DNA of 64,000 nucleotides from Cuneatibacter caecimuris (GCF_004216775.1 NZ_SGXF01000005.1:59521-123520), one strand, 5' to 3'; positions 27,032 to 37,035 are shown, counted from the first letter of the stretch. The notes: generated by a model not told the origin, from the letters alone. A program made the numbers and translations.

Positions 27032-28195
27032 ATGATACAAGTGGCGATTGTGGGAACCGGAAATATTTCCAATGCGCATATCAGGGGGCTTTTAGAATTT
27101 CCTGAACGCTGCAGGATTGCGGCCCTTGTGGATATCTACCCGGAAAAGGCCCGGGCGGCAAAAGAGAAGTACGGCCTGAAAGATGCGGCTGTTTTTGACA
27201 GCCATGAAAAAATGCTGTCCTCCGGCCTGAAAATAGACCTGGTGCATGTGTGCACGCCGCCGTCCTGCCATGCGGAGATTGCCATTCATTCCATGGACGC
27301 CGGAATCAGCGTGCTGGTGGAAAAACCCATGGCTCCCAGCCTGAAGGAATGTGATGAAATGCTGGAAGCAGAAAAAAGAAACCATGTGACCATGGCTTGT
27401 ATCGCTCAGAACCGTTTCCGAAATATCATATATAAGTTAAAAAAGACGGTTGAAAGCGGGCTGGCCGGAAAAATCCGCTGCGCCCATGTGGATTCTCTCT
27501 GGTGGAGAGGGCATTGCTATTATGATTTGTGGTGGCGTGGGACCTGGGAAAAAGAAGGCGGCGGCCCCACGCTGAATCACGCGGTGCACCACATTGATAT
27601 GATCAACTGGATTCAGGGGGGACTTCCTGAGGAAGTCACTTCCATGCTGGCAAATGTGATGCACGATAATTCAGAGGTGGAGGATCTTTCTTTTGCCGCT
27701 CTGCGCTATGGGGACGGTTCCGTGGCGGAAGTCACCAGCTCTGTGGTGCATCACGGAGAAGAGCAGGGAATCGTCCTGCAGTGCGAAAAGGCCAAAATCG
27801 CCGCGCCCTGGAGCTGTGTGGCGGAAGTGACCAAGGAAAATGGGTTTCCTGTGGAAGGGCATAACCAGGAACTGATGGAAGAGCTGAAAGCTTACTATAA
27901 CAGCCTGCCTGACCTGGTTTACGAGGGGCATGCCGGAGAGATCGACGATGTGCTGGCGGCTCTGGAAAAGGGGGCGCGGCCCTTGATCACCGGCGCTGAC
28001 GGCAGGAAGACAGTGGAGCTGATCACCGCCATCTATAAAGCTGGTTTTGAGAAGCGGACCGTGACGCTGCCCATCGGGCCGGAGGATGAGTACTATACTG
28101 AGACAGGCCTTCAAAAACATGCCGTCCATTTTTATGAAAAAGGAAAGAGTATTGAGAATTTTGCTTCTTCTGAAATTACAGTGGGAACATATTGA
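27032..28195 (+). CDS. Gfo/Idh/MocA family oxidoreductase
   Basis: This 387-residue NAD(P)-dependent sugar oxidoreductase has an N-terminal Rossmann fold VAIVGTGNISNAHIRG, the EKPMA motif (Lys in the active site), and NHAVHHIDMINW supplying the catalytic His region. It acts on a sugar or sugar derivative released by the neighbouring glycosidases; the substrate is unknown. It lies directly after GH43 (17 bases) and is followed by a second, divergent member of the same family. Confidence 0.93.
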   Translation: MIQVAIVGTGNISNAHIRGLLEFPERCRIAALVDIYPEKARAAKEKYGLKDAAVFDSHEKMLSSGLKIDLVHVCTPPSCHAEIAIHSMDAGISVLVEKPMAPSLKECDEMLEAEKRNHVTMACIAQNRFRNIIYKLKKTVESGLAGKIRCAHVDSLWWRGHCYYDLWWRGTWEKEGGGPTLNHAVHHIDMINWIQGGLPEEVTSMLANVMHDNSEVEDLSFAALRYGDGSVAEVTSSVVHHGEEQGIVLQCEKAKIAAPWSCVAEVTKENGFPVEGHNQELMEELKAYYNSLPDLVYEGHAGEIDDVLAALEKGARPLITGADGRKTVELITAIYKAGFEKRTVTLPIGPEDEYYTETGLQKHAVHFYEKGKSIENFASSEITVGTY

Positions 28196-28213
28196 GAAAG
28201 CAGGTGCGTGAAG

Positions 28214-29302
28214 ATGGACAGAAATGACGGAATGAACTATGCGCCGAAGGGGAAGCCCAGCCCGGTGGTGTGCGGCAGGGAATTTGTGTTCGCAGCAGTG
28301 GCTCTGGACCACGGCCATATCTATGGGATGTGCAATGGTCTCACCGAGGCAGGAGCGGTTTTGAAATGGGTTTATGACCCTGATCCGGAAAAAGTAAGGA
28401 AATTTCAGGAAGTTTTTCCCCAGGCTATGGCGGCGGCGTCAGAAGAACAGGTGCTCTCCGACCCGGAGGTGCGCCTGGTGGCAGGCGCAGCGGTGACCAG
28501 CATGCGCTGCGCCCTGGGGCTGCGGGTGATGGAAGCGGGAAAGGATTATTTTACGGATAAAGCGCCTCTGACTACCCTGGAACAGCTGGAAGCTGCGAAA
28601 GAAATGGTGAAAAAGACCGGCAGGAAATATATGGTGTACTACAGCGAACGGCTGCATGTGGAATCTGCGGTGTACGCCGGACAGCTCATCGAACAGGGGG
28701 CTATCGGCCATGTGATCCAGGTGATCGGCATGGGGCCCCACCGCCTGGCGGCCGGAGGGCGTCCCGCCTGGTTTTTTGAAAAAGAGCATTACGGCGGAAT
28801 TCTCTGCGATATCGGAAGCCACCAGATCGAACAGTTTCTGTTTTACACAGGGGCCAGGGACGCGGCAGTGGTGCGCAGCCAGGTGGGCAATTACAATCAT
28901 CCGCAGTATCCGGAGCTGGAAGATTTCGGGGATGCCATGCTGGTTGGAGACAACGGAGCCACCCAGTATTTCCGGGTGGATTGGTTCACCCCGGACGGGC
29001 TGCGTACCTGGGGTGACGGCAGGACGTTTATCCTGGGCACAGACGGGTATATCGAATTGAGAAAGTATATCAATATCGGCACTGAAACTGTGGATTCAGA
29101 TCATGTTTTTCTGGTAAATCAGAATGGCGAATTCCACTATGAGGTGGCCGGAAAGGTAGGGTATCCTTATTTTGGACGGCTGATCCTGGATTGCCTCAAC
29201 AGAACAGAGAACGCCATGACCCAGGAGCATGCCTTTAAGGCGGCGGAACTCAGCGTGAAAGCGGAGATGCAGGCTGTCCGGCTTTTCCTGTCCAGGGAAT
29301 GA
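28214..29302 (+). CDS. Gfo/Idh/MocA family oxidoreductase, second type
   Basis: This 362-residue protein has an N-terminal Rossmann fold in which VALDHGHIYGMCNGL replaces the usual GxGxxG. DKAPLTT stands at the EKP position, and IGSHQIEQFLFYTG is the His-containing substrate motif. These changes resemble the subgroup acting beside glycosidases in Firmicutes sugar loci. Substrate and reaction direction are unknown. ATG 28214 has AGGTG seven bases upstream; GTG 28208 is an alternative. Two such enzymes side by side suggest a two-step redox conversion, such as oxidation and re-reduction at different carbons. Confidence 0.88.
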   Translation: MDRNDGMNYAPKGKPSPVVCGREFVFAAVALDHGHIYGMCNGLTEAGAVLKWVYDPDPEKVRKFQEVFPQAMAAASEEQVLSDPEVRLVAGAAVTSMRCALGLRVMEAGKDYFTDKAPLTTLEQLEAAKEMVKKTGRKYMVYYSERLHVESAVYAGQLIEQGAIGHVIQVIGMGPHRLAAGGRPAWFFEKEHYGGILCDIGSHQIEQFLFYTGARDAAVVRSQVGNYNHPQYPELEDFGDAMLVGDNGATQYFRVDWFTPDGLRTWGDGRTFILGTDGYIELRKYINIGTETVDSDHVFLVNQNGEFHYEVAGKVGYPYFGRLILDCLNRTENAMTQEHAFKAAELSVKAEMQAVRLFLSRE

Positions 29303-29323
29303 CAGAAAGAACCAGGTGAAGAG

Positions 29324-30874
29324 ATGAAAGGATTTCACTATGATGTAGACGCTGGCTGCCCGGTGGGAGAAAACAGGAAATTCTGGGCTGCCTGCGGCAC
29401 GGATTCCCTGTATCCCCTGCTGTTTACAGACAGTGGAGAGCGTTTGCTGAAGCGGATGCAGGAAAGGGGGACCTGCCGTTATATGCGGAACCACCACACC
29501 CTTTCCAGCCTGGCAAAGGACGGTTACCCGGACGCAGGCGGCGATGTGTATTCGGAGGATCCGGAAGGAAGGCCCATATATCATTTTGAGAAGGCCAACA
29601 AAATTTTTAAAAAATATCTGGAGTATGGCATAAAGCCGGTGGTGGAGCTGGATTTCCTGCCGGACGCCCTGTGCCGCAGCGTGTCCCGGGGCGGCGAGGA
29701 GGAGGGGGTATATCTGAACCGTTCCTATCCCAAGGACTGGAATAAGTGGCATGGCCTTCTGAAAGCTTTTGTCCGGAATCTGTCCGATACTTTTGGGACC
29801 GAGGAGATCCGCAGCTGGTATTTTGAAGTGTGGAATGAGGCGGACGGATGGCCGGTAGAGGATTGGCCCCAATTTCACAGAATGTATGATATATTTGTGG
29901 ATGCGGTGCTGAGCGTGGACGAAAAGCTGCGGGTCGGCGGTCCCGGTTCCTTCAGGCAGGATTTCCTGCACGATTTTCTGGAACACGCGGCCAGGGGGAG
30001 AAATCATGTGACAGGGGCCAGAGGGACCAGAGTGGATTTTATTTCCTATCACATCTATGGAATGAGCGGCAGCTGGCTGAAAGAATATCCACTGGTGGCG
30101 CCCGCTGTACAGCGCTTTACCCAGGAACTGATGTGGCTGTCGCGGCTGATCGGAAGCTATCCAGAACTAAAGGATGCGGAATTTCATCTCAATGAGTGGG
30201 GCGTGTGTTCCCACTATGAAAAAAATGCCCGGGACTATCCGGCTCTGGAAATCCGCAACAGTGAATTCTCCGCCTGTTTTTTTGTGAAGCTGGTGGACTG
30301 CATCCAGCAGATCCGTCTGAGATATGGGTTTGAGGTGACGGTGCTGCTGTACTGGGGATTTTGCCTGGAAGATGACAGGAAGCAGATTTTTGCGGGAAAC
30401 CGGGATTTAATGACCTGGCCGCATCTGCCCAAGCCGGTGCTGACAGCTTTTGAGATGATGGCGAAGATGGGGCCGGAACTGTTTCAGGTAGAGGGGGCGC
30501 GGGCCGGAGGCCCCCTGGGCTGCATGGCGGCCGGAGGAGAAGGCGCTTATCAGCTGATGCTCTATCATTTTGAGGAATATGAGCAGTATGCGGAATCCGC
30601 GTCGGGAAGTATTTTTGTCCGCGGGTTGGAGGACGGCGTTTACCAGGTATGCAGGATGGAACTGTCCGCAGGCAGCCACAATGCTTACAGAATCTGGAAG
30701 AGCTGCGGCTCTCCGGAATTTCCGGAACCGGATGTTCTGGAAAGGATGGCGGCAGCGGCAGAGCCGGACTGGGACAGCCGGCAGCCTGCGGAGGTGAAAG
30801 AGGGGGTGCTGTCTTTGCAGGAGACCCTGGCGCCGCAGACTATATTGCTGTTGTGGCTGGAGAAAACGAAATAG
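29324..30874 (+). CDS. Glycoside hydrolase family 39 (beta-xylosidase type)
   Basis: This 516-residue retaining glycosidase of clan GH-A has the acid/base Glu172 in EVWNEADGW and the nucleophile Glu291 in FHLNEWGV. The N-terminus has HHTLSSLAKDGYPD, like XynB-type GH39 enzymes. No signal peptide, so it is cytoplasmic. A small C-terminal beta-sandwich follows the barrel. It fits hydrolysis of imported xylo-oligosaccharides; family members also include alpha-iduronidases, but the setting favours xylosidase. Confidence 0.9.
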   Translation: MKGFHYDVDAGCPVGENRKFWAACGTDSLYPLLFTDSGERLLKRMQERGTCRYMRNHHTLSSLAKDGYPDAGGDVYSEDPEGRPIYHFEKANKIFKKYLEYGIKPVVELDFLPDALCRSVSRGGEEEGVYLNRSYPKDWNKWHGLLKAFVRNLSDTFGTEEIRSWYFEVWNEADGWPVEDWPQFHRMYDIFVDAVLSVDEKLRVGGPGSFRQDFLHDFLEHAARGRNHVTGARGTRVDFISYHIYGMSGSWLKEYPLVAPAVQRFTQELMWLSRLIGSYPELKDAEFHLNEWGVCSHYEKNARDYPALEIRNSEFSACFFVKLVDCIQQIRLRYGFEVTVLLYWGFCLEDDRKQIFAGNRDLMTWPHLPKPVLTAFEMMAKMGPELFQVEGARAGGPLGCMAAGGEGAYQLMLYHFEEYEQYAESASGSIFVRGLEDGVYQVCRMELSAGSHNAYRIWKSCGSPEFPEPDVLERMAAAAEPDWDSRQPAEVKEGVLSLQETLAPQTILLLWLEKTK

Positions 30875-30937
30875 ACTGGCAGGCATGGCGGAAGAAAAAC
30901 GCGCCGCAGAGAATGTTAGAGAAAAAAGGAGGTAAAA

Positions 30938-33244
30938 ATGGAACGCAGAGAAACAGATCTGACAGATCAGTGGAAATTCTGGTTTGGGGAAGAAAAGACG
31001 GGGCCGGGAACAGAGGTGGAGCTGCCTCATGACTGGGTGATCGGGACGCCTGCGGTGAGAGATGTGCGGGAAACTTCCCAGGGGTTCCGGGCCTGCCGGG
31101 GTACTGGCTGGTATCAGAAAGAGCTGTCTGTTGCCAGAGAAGAAGGCCGGAGATATTTCCTGGATTTTGGCGGGGTTTATGAAAAAAGCAAGGTCTGGGT
31201 AAACGGTACATTTGTGGGCGGGCATCAGTATGGATATACTTCTTTCCGCCTGGAAATCACAGACTGGCTCCGGGACGGCCGGAACCTGATTGAGGTACGG
31301 GTGGACAGCGATGTGACACCTACGGACAGGTGGTATACGGGAGCCGGGATTTACCGGCCCGTGCGCCTGATTGAAACTGGCCTCCGGTACCTGGATGAGA
31401 ATGAAATAGTAGTTTCCGTATCCTTTCCCGGAGGAAGTTATGAATCAGCAGAGGTGAAGGTGAAGACAGGGACTGCGTTTCCTGTGAGCGGGGAGCTGTG
31501 CCGCAAAGACCTGCGGCTGCAGGCGGAGGGAGAACAGGGAAACCTGATATTTGAAGTGCCTCGCCCAATGCTGTGGACAGCAGAAGACCCTCAGTTATAT
31601 CAGTTAAAGATTAAGCTGAGAGACCGGGACGGCTCAGGCGATTCGGTATCCATGAAAATTGGGCTGAGGGACGTGAGGTTTGTGCCGCAGAAGGGACTGA
31701 TTGTCAACGGAAAATCTGTGAAGCTCCGGGGAGTATGCCTTCATCAGGACGCAGGATGTATGGGGGCCGCGGCTAAGAAAGAAATCTGGGAAGAACGTCT
31801 GAAGCTGTTAAAGGAGATGGGCTGTAATGCCATCCGTGCCGCCCACCACATCCATTCCAGAGAGTTCATGGACCTCTGTGATGAGATGGGTTTTTATGTG
31901 TATGAGGAATGTTTTGATAAATGGACCGGCGGTCATTACGGCGTTTTTTTTGAAACAGAATGGAAGTCCGACCTGGACGGAATGGTCAAGAGAGACAGGA
32001 ACCGTCCCAGCGTGATGATCTGGGGAGTTGGAAATGAGGTGGAAAACCAGGGACAGCCTTCTATGCTGAAGATTTTAAAAACCCTGGCTGACCGGGTCCG
32101 GGAACTGGACGGCAGCAGGCCGGTGACCTATGCCATGAATCCCCATTTCAAACGGGAAAGCAATGTGGACCTTTCCAGGATCAGCGACATCCAGCAGTTT
32201 GTAGATGAGGCGGACGATACGGAAATCTGGGATGTGGAGGAGAAAATCCAGAGGATCAGAGGGATCGGGGAACTGGTGGACATTATCTCCTGCAATTATC
32301 AGGAGCAGTGGTATGAACAGATCCATGAGGCGCTGCCGGATAAATTAATTCTGGGAACAGAGATTTACCAGTATTTCAAAGGCCATCCGGACCAGTTTAA
32401 GAACTTCACGGAAGATAATCCTTCCCTGGTGCCGGAACGGTATGATTATGTGATCGGAGGCATGATCTGGGCGGGAATCGATTACCTTGGAGAATCCATG
32501 GGATACCCGGCCAAAAGCTGGAACGGAGCGCTGATCCGGACAAATGGGGAGCGCAAAGCCGGTTACTATATGATGCAGAGCTACTGGACCAAAGAGCCTA
32601 TGGTACATTTTTCTGTCATGGATTATTCCCTGGAAGATGAAGGGGTGAAGGATCACTGGGATATTCCCATGTATGCGGACCACTGGCATTTTCCTCAGTT
32701 CCGGAACACAGTGATCCCCTATATGATCGCCAGCAACTGCGAAGAGGTGGAGGTCTATGTGAACGATACGAGGATTTATGTGCCCCGCCCCGCGGACTGC
32801 CCGAACCGCCTTATCACCGGCTTCCTTCCCTGGATACCCGGCAGGGTTACAGTGGTTGGACGAAACGACGGTAAGGAGGTATGCCGCCAGGAGACTGTGA
32901 CGCCCGGCCCGGCAGTGCAGCTGGGATTTGACCGTAAAAGCGGGAAGTTGCCGGCCTGTAGGGGGTATCAGCTGCTTCTGACTGTCCGCGCTCTGGATGC
33001 AGAGAACAATCCCTGCTTCAGAGAGAGCGCGAAGGTGCGGTTCAGAGCGGAAGGGCCTGCCAAAATACTGGCTGTGGACAACGGGGACGCCAAGTCCTTT
33101 GAACCGTACCAGGAGACCTTTATCCATATGTATCACGGCTGCGCCAGCGTGGTGGTCGGCCTGACCGGGGAACCCGGCAGAATCGCGGTATACGCGGATG
33201 CGGATGGAATGAGAAGCGGATCTGTCATTATTTGTGCTGAATAA
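30938..33244 (+). CDS. Glycoside hydrolase family 2
   Basis: This 768-residue enzyme has an N-terminal sugar-binding jelly roll (about 1-160), an immunoglobulin-like domain (about 165-255) and a TIM barrel (about 260-560). The acid/base is Glu in IWGVGNEVENQ (about residue 367) and the nucleophile is Glu in LGTEIYQYF (about 475). C-terminal beta domains follow. No signal peptide. Activity could be beta-galactosidase, beta-glucuronidase or beta-xylosidase; the sequence alone does not decide. AAAGGAGG precedes the ATG. It is last in the operon, followed by a strong terminator. Confidence 0.92.
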   Translation: MERRETDLTDQWKFWFGEEKTGPGTEVELPHDWVIGTPAVRDVRETSQGFRACRGTGWYQKELSVAREEGRRYFLDFGGVYEKSKVWVNGTFVGGHQYGYTSFRLEITDWLRDGRNLIEVRVDSDVTPTDRWYTGAGIYRPVRLIETGLRYLDENEIVVSVSFPGGSYESAEVKVKTGTAFPVSGELCRKDLRLQAEGEQGNLIFEVPRPMLWTAEDPQLYQLKIKLRDRDGSGDSVSMKIGLRDVRFVPQKGLIVNGKSVKLRGVCLHQDAGCMGAAAKKEIWEERLKLLKEMGCNAIRAAHHIHSREFMDLCDEMGFYVYEECFDKWTGGHYGVFFETEWKSDLDGMVKRDRNRPSVMIWGVGNEVENQGQPSMLKILKTLADRVRELDGSRPVTYAMNPHFKRESNVDLSRISDIQQFVDEADDTEIWDVEEKIQRIRGIGELVDIISCNYQEQWYEQIHEALPDKLILGTEIYQYFKGHPDQFKNFTEDNPSLVPERYDYVIGGMIWAGIDYLGESMGYPAKSWNGALIRTNGERKAGYYMMQSYWTKEPMVHFSVMDYSLEDEGVKDHWDIPMYADHWHFPQFRNTVIPYMIASNCEEVEVYVNDTRIYVPRPADCPNRLITGFLPWIPGRVTVVGRNDGKEVCRQETVTPGPAVQLGFDRKSGKLPACRGYQLLLTVRALDAENNPCFRESAKVRFRAEGPAKILAVDNGDAKSFEPYQETFIHMYHGCASVVVGLTGEPGRIAVYADADGMRSGSVIICAE

Positions 33245-33264
33245 AGACAAATGAAAGAAGTGAC

Positions 33265-33312
33265 AGGGGCGGCCGTTTTCACGATTGGAGAATCAGGAAA
33301 GCGGCCGCCCCT
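33265..33312. terminator. Terminator between GH2 and convergent AraC gene
   Basis: The 11-bp GC-rich arms AGGGGCGGCCG (33265-33275) and 33302-33312 extend through TTTTC/GAAAG to a 16-base loop. It lies between convergent genes and probably works in both directions. Confidence 0.75.
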
Positions 33313-33337
33313 CTATCTCTGGCATTCTAATTTATTT

Positions 33338-34159
33338 TCAGCCTGTCTGTGAATGCAGGCCGGAGGGATATTGGCTGGGAGAAAAGCCGGTTATTTTGGT
33401 AAAAGACTTGAAAAACAGAGAGTAGTCCGTAAAACCGGATAAATAGCAGGCTTCACTGGGAGGCACCTGCCGTAGCATCAGGCTGCAGGCATGGTTAATC
33501 CGTTTGTTTAAAATGAAATGATGGATGGTACAGCCAGTCTCTTTTTTAAACTGCCGCATCAAATGATATTTGCTGACGAAAAATTTTGCGGACAGCATAT
33601 CTATGGAAATTTTTTGTGTAAAGCTGTTCTCCAGAAACCTGATAATTTCAGGAATGACAGAGTTTTCTTCAGGTCCCGGACAGGCAGGGCTGATATTCTT
33701 ATAGATATCCATCAGAATTTCAGAGATCCAGGAATAGCGGAAGGCATAGTATGATTGGCTTTCCATTTGGTATTCGCTGGTGATTTTTGAAGCCAGGGCC
33801 AGGATATTTTCCAGCTCCCTGTCTTCAAGGCAAGATTCTGCGGCCGGCAGTTTTGCGGCGGCGTAAAGAGTATGGGGCCCGCGGAATGCACAGATATCCC
33901 AGAAGCCGGGTTCCAGAGACAGATATAAGAAATTCGCTCTCTGAGGGACAGGCTGGGTAATTGTGCAGGCCTCATCCGGCGGGATGATTTGGAACTGGCG
34001 GCAGTGCAGTTCTGTCTCTCTGCCGCTGGCAGAGAACCGCAGGAATTCCCCCAGACAGATGATGATACGGCAGGCTCCATGGCTGTCTGGCAGCGTTTGA
34101 GCGCTGCGGAAAAAAGAATCAGATTGTTCCAGAAGAAATAAGCGATCTTTAACGATCAT
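33338..34159 (-). CDS. AraC family transcriptional regulator
   Basis: This 273-residue regulator has an N-terminal cupin-like sensing domain (about 1-150) and two helix-turn-helices in the last 100 residues, with KYHLMRQFKKETG and SGFTDYSLFFKSFTKITGFSPSQY. It may sense a sugar and regulate the adjacent glycosidase operon. I chose ATG 34159 (MIVKDRLF), with GGGGG upstream. The longer frame to 34423 adds a hydrophobic stretch that runs through the rpiB terminator. Confidence 0.9.
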   Translation of the reverse strand: MIVKDRLFLLEQSDSFFRSAQTLPDSHGACRIIICLGEFLRFSASGRETELHCRQFQIIPPDEACTITQPVPQRANFLYLSLEPGFWDICAFRGPHTLYAAAKLPAAESCLEDRELENILALASKITSEYQMESQSYYAFRYSWISEILMDIYKNISPACPGPEENSVIPEIIRFLENSFTQKISIDMLSAKFFVSKYHLMRQFKKETGCTIHHFILNKRINHACSLMLRQVPPSEACYLSGFTDYSLFFKSFTKITGFSPSQYPSGLHSQTG

Positions 34160-34295
34160 GAAATCACGCCCCCAATCTGTTTCACGTGCAAGACCATTTG
34201 TTTCAATCTTATTGTAAAAAATAAGGGGCTGGGAAAATAGAAAAATAATTAAAAGAAATAGGAAATTTATTAGAAGAGAAAAAACAGATAAAAAC

Positions 34296-34332
34296 AGCAG
34301 CCGCAAAAGTGAAAACACTTTTTGCGGCTGCT
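34296..34332 (-). terminator. Terminator of the RpiB-like gene
   Basis: The arms 34296-34311 and 34316-34332 (AGCAGCCGC type, one bulge) form a 16-bp stem. The minus-strand reading continues into T-rich sequence. Confidence 0.75.
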
Positions 34333-34343
34333 TTTGTGTATCC

Positions 34344-34982
34344 CTAAGCCAGCACAGATTCAATATAGGCCCTGATCTCAGCGCACTTGCAGTTTGCAAA
34401 GAAAAGTTCTTTAAATTTTGCACCGCTGACTGTGGCTTTCAGGAAATCCTGGTCAATGGTTTTCAGGATGGTCATCATATCGGTATGGGTGATCTTTTTG
34501 ATGCTGTCCAGAATCTTCTTGTTCCGCTGTTCCGGAACAACTCTCTCGGGCGGGTAGCCGTTTCCTGGTTCGCTGCCGAACAGTTTTTCAAAGGTATATT
34601 TCAGATTCAGCTCAGCGCCCCATCCAAAGCCCTTTGCAAAAGGCATTGCGATGGCATTCCCATCGTTGATCTGAGCGAACATGAACCCGTCGGAGGGGTC
34701 CACCACATGTCCGCACAGCACGCCGGGAAAAGCGTTGCAGGCTAGCATGGCGCCTTCGCCTGTACCGCAGCCGGTAACCACAAAATCAGCCGCTCCGCTG
34801 TTAAGCAGGATTGCGGCCAGCAAACCGGCCTGCACATAGGTCAGCTGCGCTTCGTCCTCGGCGGCATACATACCGTAGTTGTCCACTACGTGGCCCATGG
34901 GTGTTACGACTTCCTTCAGAGCTGCCTCAATCATGCTGTTCTTGGCAGCCTGGCTGTTTTCATTAATCAAAGCTATTCTCAT
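34344..34982 (-). CDS. RpiB/LacA/LacB family sugar-phosphate isomerase
   Basis: This 212-residue protein starts MRIALINENSQAAKN and has the phosphate-binding GCGTGEGAMLACN loop of RpiB-type ribose-5-phosphate/galactose-6-phosphate isomerases. It is longer than classical RpiB (about 150) because of a C-terminal helical extension (about 150-212). This longer form is common in Firmicutes and its substrate is not settled. It is transcribed alone. Confidence 0.88.
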   Translation of the reverse strand: MRIALINENSQAAKNSMIEAALKEVVTPMGHVVDNYGMYAAEDEAQLTYVQAGLLAAILLNSGAADFVVTGCGTGEGAMLACNAFPGVLCGHVVDPSDGFMFAQINDGNAIAMPFAKGFGWGAELNLKYTFEKLFGSEPGNGYPPERVVPEQRNKKILDSIKKITHTDMMTILKTIDQDFLKATVSGAKFKELFFANCKCAEIRAYIESVLA

Positions 34983-35074
34983 TTCTAATCACACTCACTT
35001 TCTGAATACTTTTTAATCACTGTAATAACTATAAAACAGGGGGCCGTTTTTGTCAACTGACGGCCTTCTGCAAA

Positions 35075-36541
35075 TTATTCTTTAAACGGAAACGCCTCGT
35101 AAGTCAAATCCATGCCCAGACGGCGGAAAGTCCTGCTGTCCGCAGAAGAGAGCATAACGGAAGAATGTGCCTGCAGCCCTTTTAACTTCGGCAGCTGTTC
35201 CAGCGCCAGCATGGCGATGGGGTCGTTGGAAGCACAGGCCGAAAGAGCGATCAGAATCTCATCGCTGTGCAGGCAGGGGTTTTTACTGCCCAGGTAAGCT
35301 GTTTTCAGATGCTGGATGGGCTGGATCGCTTCAGGAGAAATCAGGTGGACGCTGTCGTCGATCCCGGCCAGCGTCTTTACAGCGTTCAAAAGCAAAGCGG
35401 AGCAGGCGCCCAGCAGTTCCCCGGATTTGCCGGTAACCATGGAACCGTCTTCCAGCTGCAGGGCCGCCACAGGTACCTGGACTTCCGCCGACAGCTTTCG
35501 TGCAGCTGCAGCCACCTGACGGTCCTCAGGCGTGATCTTTGCGTTTTTCATGAGCAGGCCGATTTTATAGACCTCCGATTCCGCAGCCTGATTCTGGGAA
35601 AATTTCACCCGCGTCTGGAAGTAACGGCGCAGGATTTCCTGACAAGAAGCCTCCCGGCAGGCCTCGTCGTCAGAGAGGCAATAGCCCGCCATGTTGACGC
35701 CCATATCTGTGGGCGACTTGTAGGGGCATTCCCCATAGATCGCTTCAAAAACCGCCCGCAGCACCGGGAAAATCTCCACATCCCGATTGTAGTTTACAGC
35801 AGTTTTTTCATAGGCTTCCAGATGAAAGGGGTCAATCATATTCACGTCGTTCAGATCCGCAGTAGCGGCTTCATAGGCCAGGTTCACCGGGTGGTTGATC
35901 GGTAAGTTCCATACTGGAAAGGTTTCAAATTTCGCATAACCTGCCTGTATTCCTCTTTTGTGCTCGTGGTAAAGCTGGGACAGGCAGGTGGCCATCTTTC
36001 CGCTGCCGGGCCCGGGGGCGGTGACGATTACCAGCGGCCGTTCTGTCTCGATATAATCATTCTTTCCAAACCCTTCTTCACTGATTACCAGCGGCACGTT
36101 GCCGGGATAGCCCTCAATGATGTAATGGGTGTAGACCTTGATTTCGGCCTCCTGCAGCCTGCGGCGGAACAGGTCTGCCGCCTTCTGTCCATTGTACTGT
36201 GTGATCACGACGCTGCCCACATACAGCCCGCGCTCCTGGAAATTCCGGCGCAGCCTCAGCACATCCCGGTCGTAGGTGATATCCAGATCGCCCCGGATTT
36301 TATTTTTCTCAATATCAGCGGCACTGATGACAATGACAATTTCCGCATGGTCCTTCAGCTGCATGAGCATGTTCAGCTTGCTGTCCGGCTGAAATCCGGG
36401 CAGCACCCTGGACGCATGATAATCGTCAAAGAGTTTTCCGCCAAATTCCAGATAAAGCTTGTCCCCAAACTGGCTGATGCGCTCTCTGATGTGCTCCGAC
36501 TGCAGGGTAACGTATTTTTCATTATCAAATCCGATTTTCAC
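35075..36541 (-). CDS. DUF1846 domain-containing protein
   Basis: This 488-residue cytoplasmic protein matches the DUF1846 family along its whole length (KIGFDNEKYVTLQSEHI at the start). It contains a P-loop-like TAPGPGSGKMATCLSQ near residue 180. The family is widespread in Firmicutes with known folds but no agreed function. I chose GTG 36541 because GGAGG lies 6 bases upstream on the minus strand. The longer frame to 36748 is unconserved. Confidence 0.9.
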   Translation of the reverse strand: MKIGFDNEKYVTLQSEHIRERISQFGDKLYLEFGGKLFDDYHASRVLPGFQPDSKLNMLMQLKDHAEIVIVISAADIEKNKIRGDLDITYDRDVLRLRRNFQERGLYVGSVVITQYNGQKAADLFRRRLQEAEIKVYTHYIIEGYPGNVPLVISEEGFGKNDYIETERPLVIVTAPGPGSGKMATCLSQLYHEHKRGIQAGYAKFETFPVWNLPINHPVNLAYEAATADLNDVNMIDPFHLEAYEKTAVNYNRDVEIFPVLRAVFEAIYGECPYKSPTDMGVNMAGYCLSDDEACREASCQEILRRYFQTRVKFSQNQAAESEVYKIGLLMKNAKITPEDRQVAAAARKLSAEVQVPVAALQLEDGSMVTGKSGELLGACSALLLNAVKTLAGIDDSVHLISPEAIQPIQHLKTAYLGSKNPCLHSDEILIALSACASNDPIAMLALEQLPKLKGLQAHSSVMLSSADSRTFRRLGMDLTYEAFPFKE

Positions 36542-36632
36542 TGTGTGCCTCCGTTTGTCTTTTATCTGTTTTAAAATGCTGACCGCATACTGAATTATTC
36601 TATAACAGAAAACAGAGAATTTCAATAGAAGA

Positions 36633-36962
36633 TTATGGCTCTTGCGGACGGCTTGCCAGATCTTCCAGCATGTGAAGCAATATTTTACGGTCATATGTGT
36701 GCAAACGTTTATAGAAGGCGAGCAGTGCCGCCTGTTCGTCAGACTCAACAGGAAATACTATTCTGCGTTCGTCATTTCTGCGCAGTATGTAATCCGTGCT
36801 GACTTCAAAATAATCAGCCAGGGCAGTCAGGAGATCGCAGGAAAAATCGTTGCGGGCACTGCCTTCAATTTTGCTGATTGTCTGCTGGCTTGCATGGACC
36901 ATGTCGCCCAGCTGTGCCTGGGTCATTCGTTTTTCCTTTCGCAGTTCCCGGATTCGGTTCAT
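36633..36962 (-). CDS. Xre/Cro-type helix-turn-helix regulator
   Basis: This 109-residue protein has an N-terminal HTH_3 domain (MNRIRELRKEKRMTQAQLGD, then VHASQQTISKIEG) and a short helical tail. GGAGGG lies upstream. It is divergent from pckA, with a dyad in the shared region, so control of itself or pckA is possible but not shown. Confidence 0.9.
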   Translation of the reverse strand: MNRIRELRKEKRMTQAQLGDMVHASQQTISKIEGSARNDFSCDLLTALADYFEVSTDYILRRNDERRIVFPVESDEQAALLAFYKRLHTYDRKILLHMLEDLASRPQEP

Positions 36963-37035
36963 GATATCATGTCCCTCCTTTTTATAATACCTATTTTACT
37001 GAAAAGAGATGTGAGGGATACTGCAATAATGGATA

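Noticed and set aside
34160..34423. Hydrophobic N-terminal extension of the AraC regulator
   Set aside because: It would overlap the end of the RpiB-like gene and its terminator; ATG 34159 has a ribosome site.
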